DNA of 64,000 nucleotides. Source: Proteiniphilum acetatigenes DSM 18083. GTDB taxonomy: Bacteria; Bacteroidota; Bacteroidia; Bacteroidales; Dysgonomonadaceae. Shown in pieces: positions 17,353 to 26,197 of this stretch. The notes beneath the pieces were generated by a model. It made no database searches, was not told the origin of the DNA, and was given only the letters and a program-made list of their open reading frames with translations. Location of the stretch: contig NZ_KB905692.1 of assembly GCF_000380985.1 (NCBI RefSeq), forward strand, positions 186,001-250,000, written 5' to 3'. The position numbers and the translations under genes are program-made. Position 1 is the stretch's first letter, and the number at the start of each line of letters is the position of its first letter.

Positions 17353-20300
17353 ATGAAGTTTGAAAATACTAAGAGCATAGGTTACGGAGACAGATGGAAG
17401 CATGTCTTTTCCAGAATGTTTCTTATGGTTTTCCTTGCTGTGTTTTCTTTCTCACTCTATGCGCAGGACTCTGATAATACTGAGTTTTGGTTCGTTGCCC
17501 CCGATGCGTCTAAATCACATGCCGACCGGCCAACATTTTTGATGATTACCACGGGCGACAAACCCGCTACGGTTACAATCAGTATGCCGAAAAATAAGTA
17601 TTTCAAATCCAGAACAGATACGATAATGTCTATGGATGCAAAGTCTCATTGGAAATTTGAATTTAAAGATGTACAGGTAGATAGTGTTGAGAATACCTAT
17701 ACAAGTTCCGGGAAGGTGACAGACAAAGGAATTCTTATCACATCCACAGCGCCGATCTCCGCTTACTATCAGATTGACGGGGGAAATCAAAAGGAAATAT
17801 TCACATTGAAAGGGAAGAAAGCGCTGGGAGAAGACTTTTATATGCCTTTTCAACAAGCTTACGTCAATAGTGGTGCTTCTTACAAAGAGGATGCTTTTCG
17901 TCAAATACAGATTGTCGCATCCGAGGATGAGACTGAAGTAACAGTGGTACCTGCCAATGGCAATCTGATAGATCTCAGCGACAACAGTATCGTGAATAGT
18001 GGGTCCTCGAAAACTAAAAAACTTAATAAAGGGCAGACTTTGTTGTGGCGGGGAGAAAAATTTGATACCCAACTGACAGGGAGCAGGGTTACTTCTACCA
18101 AGCCTATTGCGGTTACGCTTTTTGAAGATTGTAATTCAGTTGTGGGTCAATCGAGCATTGATCCTATCGGCGACCAAATGGTTCCGGTGAACAAGCTCGG
18201 ACAAAATTACATCGTTGTGAAAGGATTCTCTTACGGGGGAAATGTTACCGATCATGTCGGTGTATTGGCTGTAGAAGACAATACCGTTATAAAAGTTGGC
18301 GATTTTGAGGAACAAACTCTTCAAAAAGGAAAATATTATTCTTGGAATTTAGGCGTGGGAGCTACAAATCCACAGGCATACTCCGTGACATCGAATCGTC
18401 CGGTATATTGTATGCACCAGTCAGCTGCCGGATCCGAAGTTGGCGGCTCTTTGCTGCCCAGTTTGTATTCCATATCGGCACGTCGTATCACTTTCTTTAA
18501 GGGAGACATGAATATCAACTCAATGTTTTTGGTATTTCGCGAATCGGCCAAAGATGGATTTGTAATGGATGGTGATTCCCTCAAAGTTACAGTTGGCGAG
18601 GTCGGCTTCGAAGATTGGCGATATGCCAAGGTAGACATCAAGGCAAGCGGAGGCAACAGGGTGTGTACCATAGAAAACGACAAAGGAGCTTTTTCGTTAG
18701 GATATTTTCTCGGAGCAGCCACTACATCTTCATTATATGGTTATTTTTCGGCTTTCGGGACATTCTCTTTCGAGAGTGACGTCATAGCACATTGTGGCGA
18801 TAGTTATACATTTTCTGCGCCCTATGCGAAATCATATAAATGGCTGTATAACGGAGAAGAAATTTCTAATGAAGCTACGTTTGTAGCGACAAAAAGCGGA
18901 GAATACACATTAACTGTTGACCAAGACCAATATAAGATAACAGACAAAACGTATCTGAAACTGCAAAACTTCAGCCATATTCTTAGCGCACCTGAGCAGT
19001 TACTTGAAAACAAAGCATATAACTTCACGATCAAACTGAACCCGGATGACGACCCGGATAATTATTTCAGCACCACTTATCTGTGGAATTTCGGAGAAGG
19101 GGCATCAGTCCCTACCTCAACAGAAGCCGGGGTGGAAGTTTTTTATTCATCATCCGGAACGAAAAATATTTCATTAACAATCTGGAACCATGATGCCAAT
19201 TGCGATACCACCATTACCCGGACAATAGAGGTCCTTGATAAATCGGAAGGAATAGTATTGTATTGGAGGACCGATACAAAAGACCGCGACTGGAATAATG
19301 TAAAGAACTGGGCGAAAGACCCGGAAGGACAGAACCCCATTGAAGTAATACCTGCGGACTATACGAAGGTGTACCTTCCGGGAAAAGCGGCCAACTATCC
19401 TTCGCTGACGCAAGAAAATACAGACTGGACCCATTACGGACAGCCCGAAGCGGACGAGATCGTTTTCAGGTACGGCAGCGAACTGCACTACCAGCATGAA
19501 CTGAAATACAACAAGGCATACATCAATTACAACTGGGGGTATTACGGGGATAGTCCGGCAAGCGGACAACAACCTCCCCTTTCTTTGGAAAACGCAGAAA
19601 TATTGCAGCGCGATGCATGGCATATACTTGCCGCACCTTTGAAAAGCATGGCCTCAGGGGATTTCTCCTTAGCGGGACGTCCCTTCTCCTGGCAAACACA
19701 GTTTACGGTAACGACTCCCGGAAGTGTGGCGGAGGGGGATCTCTCTGAAGCGTTCCCCACGAACGACGTGGCGCTCGCAACCACAAACAACGCCATCGCG
19801 GTAAAAATGGCAGGATACGAAAGTGGAAAAGTCGGTCATAAAGACCAAACCAACCTGGAAGGACTTAAGGGGGTGATCGAAATTCCCTATTTCGAAAACG
19901 AGTCCCTGAAAGCGCATTATACCGCGCACAACTATGATGCCCTCGCAAAGAAGAGTTATTTCTACTATTTCGACACCAGGACGTTGAAACTTCTCAATTC
20001 CCCGCTGGGATCGATGAGCCGCAGCGACGAGGCGTACCGATTCGTATATGAGACAGAGCTGAACGAACCGCCCTCCAACGCAGTGTATGAAATGCCGCTG
20101 AATACGGAAGGCATGGGGGACAGCAACGAAGTGATGGTCGGCAACCCATTCCTTGCTCCTATCGACGCAAAGGCATTCGCCGAAGAGAATACGGAAAACA
20201 TAGATGATTCGCAGGGATATAAACTCTTGTCGGAAGATGAAAAGATATGGGAACAGCACTATTTTACAGAGGGCAGTATAATCCCGGCCTGGAAAGCCTT

Positions 20301-21117
20301 TATCGTGACTGTAAAACCGAATGTCACCACGCTTTCATTCCCGTTTACGGTAACCCTCCCGTCGCAAACGGAGAATGAGGAAAATGGTTTGGATGCGTCT
20401 GTAACCGGACTCCGCTCCGGATCGGCAGACGGCGCCCTTTCCGTGCATATACAGAAAGCGGGGATTGAATCGGGTGACTGTGCCATACTACAAAATAATC
20501 GCAATACGAACAATACCGAAATTAGGAAAATGATCCTGCCGGAGGGCCACGAAGCGCCAGAAATATTTTTTATGTCCTCCGGTGGGGATCTTTCCTATTT
20601 GGTCAGAAATCTCGGACAAGGCGAAAATGAGGTACCCATAGGGGTAAAAACTTCCGATGTACACTCCTGCCTGGCCCTTGAATTCCGGAATATAGCGGCG
20701 TTTACCGCTTCCACCGGCGCAAAAGCGATCCTGGTGGACAAACACCTGAATGTAAGGCAGGACCTTGTACACAGCCCGGTCTATCGCTTTACTCAACAAG
20801 CATCGGGTTTGGACAAACAATATGTCGATAAGAACCGCTTCGTGCTGCAATTGGGCGGCGAAACCGGAACAATCGGACAGGAAGATCCGGAAGACGGGAT
20901 CAATATAATGTACCGTTCTGGAATATTGAAGGTCACATCAGACGAAAACATAGATGCCGTATCGGTGTATGACCTGTACGGACGACTGGTATTTTCAGTT
21001 CATTCAGTCAATCTTTCCCAATACACCCATCCTATAGCGTTACAGGGAAAGCTATTCCTGGTCCGGGTAAAAACGGCCTCTGGAAAAGAGAAGGTAAAAA
21101 AGATAATGGGGAATTGA
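17353..21117 (+). CDS. Giant adhesin-like protein with type IX sorting tail (copy 2, tandem paralogue)
   Basis: This is a 1254-residue paralogue of the preceding gene with the same domain order: signal ending LYAQ, IgGFc-binding-type N-domain (FWFVAPDASKSHADRPTFLM), PKD-like domain (SGTKNISLTIWNHDANCDT) and type A sorting tail (NIDAVSVYDLYGRLV). Identity is uneven. The N-terminal domain differs at many positions, while the stretch QPEADEIVFRYGSELHYQH and the ~60 residues before the sorting tail are almost identical at DNA level, suggesting conversion between copies. I choose the ATG at the place equivalent to copy 1; an in-frame ATG 24 bases upstream is possible. The spacer after copy 1 is only 70 bases. 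Confidence 0.8.
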   Translation: MKFENTKSIGYGDRWKHVFSRMFLMVFLAVFSFSLYAQDSDNTEFWFVAPDASKSHADRPTFLMITTGDKPATVTISMPKNKYFKSRTDTIMSMDAKSHWKFEFKDVQVDSVENTYTSSGKVTDKGILITSTAPISAYYQIDGGNQKEIFTLKGKKALGEDFYMPFQQAYVNSGASYKEDAFRQIQIVASEDETEVTVVPANGNLIDLSDNSIVNSGSSKTKKLNKGQTLLWRGEKFDTQLTGSRVTSTKPIAVTLFEDCNSVVGQSSIDPIGDQMVPVNKLGQNYIVVKGFSYGGNVTDHVGVLAVEDNTVIKVGDFEEQTLQKGKYYSWNLGVGATNPQAYSVTSNRPVYCMHQSAAGSEVGGSLLPSLYSISARRITFFKGDMNINSMFLVFRESAKDGFVMDGDSLKVTVGEVGFEDWRYAKVDIKASGGNRVCTIENDKGAFSLGYFLGAATTSSLYGYFSAFGTFSFESDVIAHCGDSYTFSAPYAKSYKWLYNGEEISNEATFVATKSGEYTLTVDQDQYKITDKTYLKLQNFSHILSAPEQLLENKAYNFTIKLNPDDDPDNYFSTTYLWNFGEGASVPTSTEAGVEVFYSSSGTKNISLTIWNHDANCDTTITRTIEVLDKSEGIVLYWRTDTKDRDWNNVKNWAKDPEGQNPIEVIPADYTKVYLPGKAANYPSLTQENTDWTHYGQPEADEIVFRYGSELHYQHELKYNKAYINYNWGYYGDSPASGQQPPLSLENAEILQRDAWHILAAPLKSMASGDFSLAGRPFSWQTQFTVTTPGSVAEGDLSEAFPTNDVALATTNNAIAVKMAGYESGKVGHKDQTNLEGLKGVIEIPYFENESLKAHYTAHNYDALAKKSYFYYFDTRTLKLLNSPLGSMSRSDEAYRFVYETELNEPPSNAVYEMPLNTEGMGDSNEVMVGNPFLAPIDAKAFAEENTENIDDSQGYKLLSEDEKIWEQHYFTEGSIIPAWKAFIVTVKPNVTTLSFPFTVTLPSQTENEENGLDASVTGLRSGSADGALSVHIQKAGIESGDCAILQNNRNTNNTEIRKMILPEGHEAPEIFFMSSGGDLSYLVRNLGQGENEVPIGVKTSDVHSCLALEFRNIAAFTASTGAKAILVDKHLNVRQDLVHSPVYRFTQQASGLDKQYVDKNRFVLQLGGETGTIGQEDPEDGINIMYRSGILKVTSDENIDAVSVYDLYGRLVFSVHSVNLSQYTHPIALQGKLFLVRVKTASGKEKVKKIMGN

Positions 21118-21146
21118 CGATGTGGAATTTGGAACATGGGATATAG

Positions 21147-21174
21147 TAATTGGTAATTGGTAATTGGTAATTTA
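21147..21174. repeat. Heptamer array, unit TAATTGG
   Basis: Three perfect TAATTGG units and a degenerate fourth (TAATTTA) lie between the second giant adhesin gene and the next small gene. The period is exactly 7 bases. Similar arrays occupy several later spacers. Confidence 0.85.
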
Positions 21175-21203
21175 TCTGATTTGATGATTTAATAATATAA
21201 AAT

Positions 21204-21956
21204 ATGAGAACTAAACTGATTTTACTGACAGTAAGCGTTTTATTTACCAGTCTCTGTTATCCGGGGAATATACCGGACAGGCAAAAGAAAGAAAGAGGAA
21301 GTCCAAAACAGAAAATCCAGGTGGAAGAGTTTCACGACCGGAATACAGGTTGTAAGATACGCTACGAATATTACAAGGGTGCCGACGGGAGAAAAATCAA
21401 ACACGGCAAATTTACCAGGAAATGGTCGATGGAGAAAACCGACCGGAGTATATGGTCGGGTTCGGAAAATATTACCGCCACATTTGTCAATGATAAAATC
21501 AATGGAACCGTAGTGATCAATTGCGAAAAATTCAAGTGGAAAAGAAAAAGCGAATTTATTAAAGGAAAAGGAAGGAAAATCACATGGACTCCCGTGGAAG
21601 CGTATGTAGCCCGCAATTTACGGTTAGAGGTCAAGAACGACACATTGGCCGGCTCGTTTAATTTTGCATTGGGAAACTACAAGTACGAAGCCATGGGATC
21701 GGTCAACGAAATGGGTGAAATGAAAGGCAAATATACGCTCTACCAGTTGAAAGAATCCGACGACCTCTTAAGGGATCTAAAGAAGGGGGAACAGGATTGG
21801 ACTATTCTGGAGCAATTTCTGTGCGATCCGGATTATACGTACCAGGATGCAACCCCGACGGTCACGGAGGTGCAATTAGGATATCCCGGGACTTCAAGGG
21901 GAGAGCATCTACACATAAAGATACCCCGTTTGCGACTGAGCATGAATCCATTATAA
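21204..21956 (+). CDS. Exported protein of unknown function
   Basis: The 250-residue product has an N-terminal signal-like segment (MRTKLILLTVSVLFTSLCYPG) followed by a lysine-rich mature region. Repeated short motifs of the kind GRKIKHGKFTRKW and GEMKGKYTLYQ recall MORN-like or antitoxin-like beta-hairpin repeats found in exported Bacteroidota proteins, but I do not recognise a family with confidence. Being in the same strand and spacing pattern as its neighbours, it may belong to the surface block. No catalytic motif is visible. Confidence 0.6.
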   Translation: MRTKLILLTVSVLFTSLCYPGNIPDRQKKERGSPKQKIQVEEFHDRNTGCKIRYEYYKGADGRKIKHGKFTRKWSMEKTDRSIWSGSENITATFVNDKINGTVVINCEKFKWKRKSEFIKGKGRKITWTPVEAYVARNLRLEVKNDTLAGSFNFALGNYKYEAMGSVNEMGEMKGKYTLYQLKESDDLLRDLKKGEQDWTILEQFLCDPDYTYQDATPTVTEVQLGYPGTSRGEHLHIKIPRLRLSMNPL

Positions 21957-21960
21957 AAAG

Positions 21961-21988
21961 ATACAAGATACAAGAATCAAGAACCAAG
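21961..21988. repeat. Heptamer array, unit ATACAAG
   Basis: Four consecutive 7-base units (ATACAAG, ATACAAG, AATCAAG, AACCAAG) start a few bases after the stop of the preceding gene, upstream of the TPR/OmpA-like lipoprotein gene. Confidence 0.8.
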
Positions 21989-22083
21989 ATGTTCTAAAAG
22001 TTCAATAGAATAATCGTATGAAACGGGTGCACACCAATTGTTCCGGACTCATACACCTTAACGAAAAAAGATAGCATAATCGT

Positions 22084-24357
22084 ATGAAGAAATATACTCC
22101 GTTTAATTTTAGTCTGTTATTTTTTATAATCGCGTTTACTTTTATGATCACGATCTCCCCATCGTGTTCGATAAAAAAGAATTACCGGAAGTTAGATATA
22201 GAACGGCTGTTCATGCAAACGACGAAACCCGAAATCACCTTTGCCGACCAGGGAGGCATAGAAGGACTGGATGGTTCCCGGTCGGTATCGGAAGAGGTTT
22301 CATTCTCGGAATACTCCGGTGACCTTTCCCAAAACGAGGTACTCGTCAATGAGATGGATAAACTGGATACGACCAAGACATACAGATTATCCGGTGTAGT
22401 GGTAAAAGCAAAATCGAATTTTGCCACGGAAAGGGACGGCAGGGTGCATGTGGATTTTGACATTATCGCCCCCGTAGACATACTCGACCCATACTGGCGG
22501 CTGACACTGGCCCCTTTCCTGATAGACGGGGACAGCATCACGCCGCTGGACACCATATTAGTAACAGGCGAAGGGTTCAGGGACAAGCAGTTGGGCGATT
22601 ACGAGGCATACCAGGATTTTCTGAGCACTATCGTGGATCCGTCGGCTTATGACTCTTTGTTCGTTGACTGGAAAGGGATGAACAAGGATATCTACAAAAT
22701 GCAAAGGCGCAACTACAATGATTACAGGCGCAATTATGACCTGATGATGGACTATGCCAACTGGAAGAAAATGAACGAAATGGAATTTCTCCGGATGGAG
22801 GCCATTGCAAGACGGCATAAAAAGCACATGCAGTCACGCTATTGGCGCAAGTCGGATAAGAAAGCCTTCAGGCAGTTGGATAAAAATAAAGGGATCGATA
22901 CGCTGGGTATCTATGGGCAATATATGGACAAATACAAGAAAGACTACACAAGCTACCTTAAAAGGCAATTCTCTTTCGACTGGGTCGATTCGATCCACCC
23001 CGACATCAATATCCATGCCCACAAGGACAGCATAATGCGACGGAGCCATATCCCGCGAAAATACAGGGATATCCACCAAAAGGGATTAACCCTGCGGGAC
23101 CTGAAGGCGAAACCGTTCACGAAAGAAGATTCGGCAAGAATAGCAAAGAGGCATTATCTGATCGATGAGATAGTGCTCAATGATATGAATATCGACCGCA
23201 AGGACGAGATATTCAGGGAGGTGGTAGAATTCCCCCTTCCCGGAGAAGAAGCGGTGTTAAGGGTAGATACCGTGATCAGCGCCGAGGTCGATTTCATCTA
23301 TCCCTACAAGCAGCCGTGGAAGATCGATAAAGGTACTAAAAAGCTGGAAGTGGTCTTGGCCTCGATGGTGGAGGGGGCGGACAAATCGACATTCGTCTTT
23401 CCCCTTTCGGATACGCTGACTTACTTCATCGCCTCGTTATCCCAATTGGCGGACGAATCAATGGTCACCGAACGGAAAATGCTCCATAAGAATATGGTGG
23501 ACAACCAAAGCATTTACCCCAATTACCGGACGGGAAAATCGTACCGCATCAAAGATCTTAAAAACCCGGAGATATTTGACAAAATAGTCGAGGCTTATCA
23601 AATTTATAACAATGAAGCAGACCTGGTGGTTGACAGCGTGTCGGTCCGCGCATATACCGATCTCACGGGATCGTGGCATGAGAACTACGAACTGTCGCAA
23701 AACAGGGCGCAAGAGGCCGCCGATTATCTAAAACAAAAAGGGGTGAGGACGGCTGTGCCCAAGGCGGCGGGAGAAGACTGGCCTACATTGGCAAAGGAAG
23801 TGCAGGCACATAGAAGCCTGCTGTACCGGCAGGCAATACTGGATTACCTTACCAACGCGATATACCCCGACATGACCGAAGAGAACATAAAAACGGATTT
23901 TCCCGATGATTATAAGACCATCAAAGAGGAGATATATCCTAAACTGCTGCGTTTTGACGTGACGCTACACATCAACCGGCCCGGCATAGAAGAAAATACG
24001 TTGCAGGAAACTTATCGTGAGGATTATGCCGAAGGAATAAAACTGTTGAGGGAAAAAGAGTATATGGACGCTTTAGACAAATTGGCCAAATATGCCGACT
24101 ATAACACAGCGCTGGCATTGGTCTGCCTGGGTTATAACGATAAAGCCCAGGAAGTGCTGGAGGCTTTGCCCGAAACCGGCAGGAACGAATATTTACTGGC
24201 CATTGTCAAGGCAAGGAAAGAGAATAAGAATGAAGCCGCGAAGCATCTTCAAAGGGCATGTGAGCTCAATCCCGAATTATATGCCCGTACCAAGTTGGAC
24301 TCGGAAGTAAGGGAATTGGCCGATGAACTCAATTTATGGGATACGCTGAATAATTAG
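22084..24357 (+). CDS. Lipoprotein with OmpA-like and TPR-like C-terminus
   Basis: The 757-residue product has a lipoprotein signal ending ITISPSC (Cys28). The N-terminal third is beta-rich (LSGVVVKAKSNF, VHVDFDIIAPVDILDPYW). A central basic, aromatic helical region (about 200-300; KMQRRNYNDYRRNYDLMMDY) follows. Residues about 505-560 carry the OmpA-like signature VRAYTDLTGSWHENYELSQN with RAQEAADYL, and the last ~110 residues form TPR-like helices. It probably sits in the outer membrane facing the periplasm and contacts the cell wall or partner proteins. It is the second cell-wall-linking candidate in the block, besides the TPR-PD40-OmpA protein. The exact family is not recognised. Confidence 0.65.
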   Translation: MKKYTPFNFSLLFFIIAFTFMITISPSCSIKKNYRKLDIERLFMQTTKPEITFADQGGIEGLDGSRSVSEEVSFSEYSGDLSQNEVLVNEMDKLDTTKTYRLSGVVVKAKSNFATERDGRVHVDFDIIAPVDILDPYWRLTLAPFLIDGDSITPLDTILVTGEGFRDKQLGDYEAYQDFLSTIVDPSAYDSLFVDWKGMNKDIYKMQRRNYNDYRRNYDLMMDYANWKKMNEMEFLRMEAIARRHKKHMQSRYWRKSDKKAFRQLDKNKGIDTLGIYGQYMDKYKKDYTSYLKRQFSFDWVDSIHPDINIHAHKDSIMRRSHIPRKYRDIHQKGLTLRDLKAKPFTKEDSARIAKRHYLIDEIVLNDMNIDRKDEIFREVVEFPLPGEEAVLRVDTVISAEVDFIYPYKQPWKIDKGTKKLEVVLASMVEGADKSTFVFPLSDTLTYFIASLSQLADESMVTERKMLHKNMVDNQSIYPNYRTGKSYRIKDLKNPEIFDKIVEAYQIYNNEADLVVDSVSVRAYTDLTGSWHENYELSQNRAQEAADYLKQKGVRTAVPKAAGEDWPTLAKEVQAHRSLLYRQAILDYLTNAIYPDMTEENIKTDFPDDYKTIKEEIYPKLLRFDVTLHINRPGIEENTLQETYREDYAEGIKLLREKEYMDALDKLAKYADYNTALALVCLGYNDKAQEVLEALPETGRNEYLLAIVKARKENKNEAAKHLQRACELNPELYARTKLDSEVRELADELNLWDTLNN

Positions 24358-24362
24358 GACTG

Positions 24363-24433
24363 ACTAAGAACTAAGAACTAAGAGTTACGGGCTTAGGGCT
24401 TAGAATTGGAAGTTGGAGATTAGAGATTAGAGC
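24363..24433. repeat. Heptamer array (ACTAAGA, GGGCTTA, TTGGAGA/TTAGAGA units)
   Basis: Almost the whole spacer is made of 7-base units: three ACTAAGA, two GGGCTTA, then TTGGAAG, TTGGAGA, TTAGAGA, TTAGAGC. The first family is the reverse complement of the array on the other side of the next gene. Confidence 0.8.
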
Positions 24434-24473
24434 ATAAAATTTAGAAATTGATATACATTATAAAACAACAATT

Positions 24474-25172
24474 ATGGGAACAATCAGGTATTTATTGTTA
24501 ACGACATGCATATTCATGTCATTCAACGGCTTCGCGCAATATACGCCCGAGGCGGTGACGTCCGAATGGGAAGTAGTTTCCCAGGGAAAATTACAGAAAA
24601 AGCCTCGATTCAGGGACCCGATGATTACGGTGAGATTCATATATGAGAATGGAGCCCAGTTCATGAACCTCTCCTTGAAGTACATGTTCACCGATGCCGT
24701 GTTTGAGGAAGCCGTCCCCGTGGAATATTTCAAAGATGAGAAACTCGGGGTTGAGACGGAAAGCGGTAAGTATGAATTAAAAGCCGCCCGGTATGCAAAA
24801 GCCCGCAGGATGAATACCGTGGCGCAGAAAATTGCGGATATGAGGGTCGTATTCGGAGGAAACCTTTCATTCCTGGCCGATAAACCGGTGAAGAAGTTTG
24901 TCGTGCACTATGCGCAGGGTTACCAAAATATCGACCTCAATCCCCAGGAAGCGGCTTTGTTGAGAAAATCATATACCGATTTCTTGTCGCTTCTTCCGGC
25001 GCCAGCGCCCACTCCTGCGGCAAAAAAACCGGTATCGGCGCCGCCGCACCGCCAGGTCCGGCAAAGTGATGAAAAGGGCCGTATTGACGAGGCTGATACG
25101 CAACAGGCCGTTCCACAGAAAAAAGAGTCTATCGATGAATTACGGTCACGCGCCAAAAAATGGAATAAATAA
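24474..25172 (+). CDS. Small exported protein, unknown function
   Basis: The 232-residue product has a clear signal peptide ending NGFAQ. The mature part has a compact mixed alpha/beta region (about 25-165) and a proline- and charge-rich C-terminal tail (LPAPAPTPAAKKP onward, ending ELRSRAKKWNK) that looks disordered or linker-like. I recognise no family. It lies between two heptamer arrays in inverted orientation. Same-strand context suggests an accessory periplasmic or surface role in the block, which is inference only. Confidence 0.6.
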   Translation: MGTIRYLLLTTCIFMSFNGFAQYTPEAVTSEWEVVSQGKLQKKPRFRDPMITVRFIYENGAQFMNLSLKYMFTDAVFEEAVPVEYFKDEKLGVETESGKYELKAARYAKARRMNTVAQKIADMRVVFGGNLSFLADKPVKKFVVHYAQGYQNIDLNPQEAALLRKSYTDFLSLLPAPAPTPAAKKPVSAPPHRQVRQSDEKGRIDEADTQQAVPQKKESIDELRSRAKKWNK

Positions 25173-25195
25173 CTTTTAGTTATGAATTATGAGGC

Positions 25196-25237
25196 AGTTC
25201 TCAGTTCTTAGTTCTTAATTCTTAGTTCTTAATTTTA
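25196..25237. repeat. Heptamer array, unit AGTTCTT (six units)
   Basis: Six contiguous 7-base units read AGTTCTC, AGTTCTT, AGTTCTT, AATTCTT, AGTTCTT, AATTTTA and end 6 bases before the next start codon. The unit is the reverse complement of the AAGAACT-type array upstream of the previous gene. Confidence 0.88.
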
Positions 25238-25243
25238 TACCAC

Positions 25244-25915
25244 ATGTCACATCGCAGATTACCAAATACAGACAACGCCCGTATCAGGGCCTTGAAATCG
25301 GCAATTCAAAAAGCGGCCGACACCGATTTTCCGGAACTGTCGTTCTCAACAAGCATCCTTGATGAGGCCAAAAGCGTGTTGACAGAATTCGAACGCTTAA
25401 CTACCCGTTACCAGCAGTTCTACGACATACAGGTAAATGCGGGGCATTCTTTCGCCAAGACAACCCACAATGCCCGTATCTATGTTTCCCATTTCATACA
25501 GGTACTGTATATGTGTGTGATGCGCTCCGAAATAAAAGAAGAACAACTGGATCTATACGGATTGGAAGATGCCCGTTTGGTTGTCCCCGATATAACCTCT
25601 CATGAACAGTTGCTGGAATGGGGGGAAAAAATTATCCGGGGAGAGTACCGACGTATCTCACACAGCGGTGTGCCGATCTATAATCCATCCATCGCCAAGG
25701 TGAATGTGATGTTCACCCTTTTCAAAGAAGGGTACCAGACGCAGAAACTGCACCAGAAGGCCACCACGTGCGCCTTGCAGGAGGTAGCTGCCTACCGGGA
25801 AAAAGTGGATAAGGTCATTCTGGTGATATGGGAAGAGGTGGAAAAGCACAACACCGGCTTGCCACCCGAAAAACAGCTTGCCCGGAATCGCGAATACGGT
25901 ATCATTTACTATTAA
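25244..25915 (+). CDS. Cytoplasmic helical protein, unknown function
   Basis: The 223-residue product has no signal peptide or membrane segment and is largely helical, with segments such as ARIRALKSAIQKAADTDFPE and LDEAKSVLTEFERLTTRYQQF. The middle holds THNARIYVSHFIQVLYMCVM and the end IILVIWEEV-like helices. No enzyme motif is visible and I do not recognise the family. It is the last gene of the same-strand block and is followed by a strong terminator, so it may be co-transcribed with the envelope genes, although its location differs from theirs. Confidence 0.6.
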   Translation: MSHRRLPNTDNARIRALKSAIQKAADTDFPELSFSTSILDEAKSVLTEFERLTTRYQQFYDIQVNAGHSFAKTTHNARIYVSHFIQVLYMCVMRSEIKEEQLDLYGLEDARLVVPDITSHEQLLEWGEKIIRGEYRRISHSGVPIYNPSIAKVNVMFTLFKEGYQTQKLHQKATTCALQEVAAYREKVDKVILVIWEEVEKHNTGLPPEKQLARNREYGIIYY

Positions 25916-26016
25916 GGAGAAGTAACGGAAAAGAATCAGACTATTTTTTACAATAACTCATTCATCGTTTAAAAATATGGACAAAAAGTAACAAATTCAT
26001 ATTCTTTTCCGGAAGC

Positions 26017-26050
26017 AAGGGCGCCCCTCACAAGGCGCTCTTCTTTTTTT
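26017..26050 (+). terminator. Rho-independent terminator after the envelope-gene block
   Basis: Stem AAGGGCGCC pairs with GGCGCTCTT around CCTCACAA and is followed by CTTTTTTT. It separates the helical-protein gene from pnp. Confidence 0.85.
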
Positions 26051-26152
26051 GACAGGAGTCCAGACCTTGATATTTTTTCATCACCAACCAACTTTCACCT
26101 CACACCTCCATATTTTATAGTCCCGAATGCATCAAGAAACCAAAACTTTATG

Positions 26153-26160
26153 TACCTTTG
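26153..26160 (+). promoter_or_regulatory. -7 promoter element of pnp
   Basis: TACCTTTG matches the Bacteroidota TAnnTTTG element and lies 37 bases before the chosen pnp start. No clean TTTG box is seen at the expected distance upstream. Confidence 0.55.
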
Positions 26161-26197
26161 GGGGATTTTATGCAAAGAAAATAATAACTTATCATTT

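Noticed and set aside
24363-25237. CRISPR-like arrays
   Set aside because: The repeats are contiguous 7-base units without spacers, and there are no cas genes.
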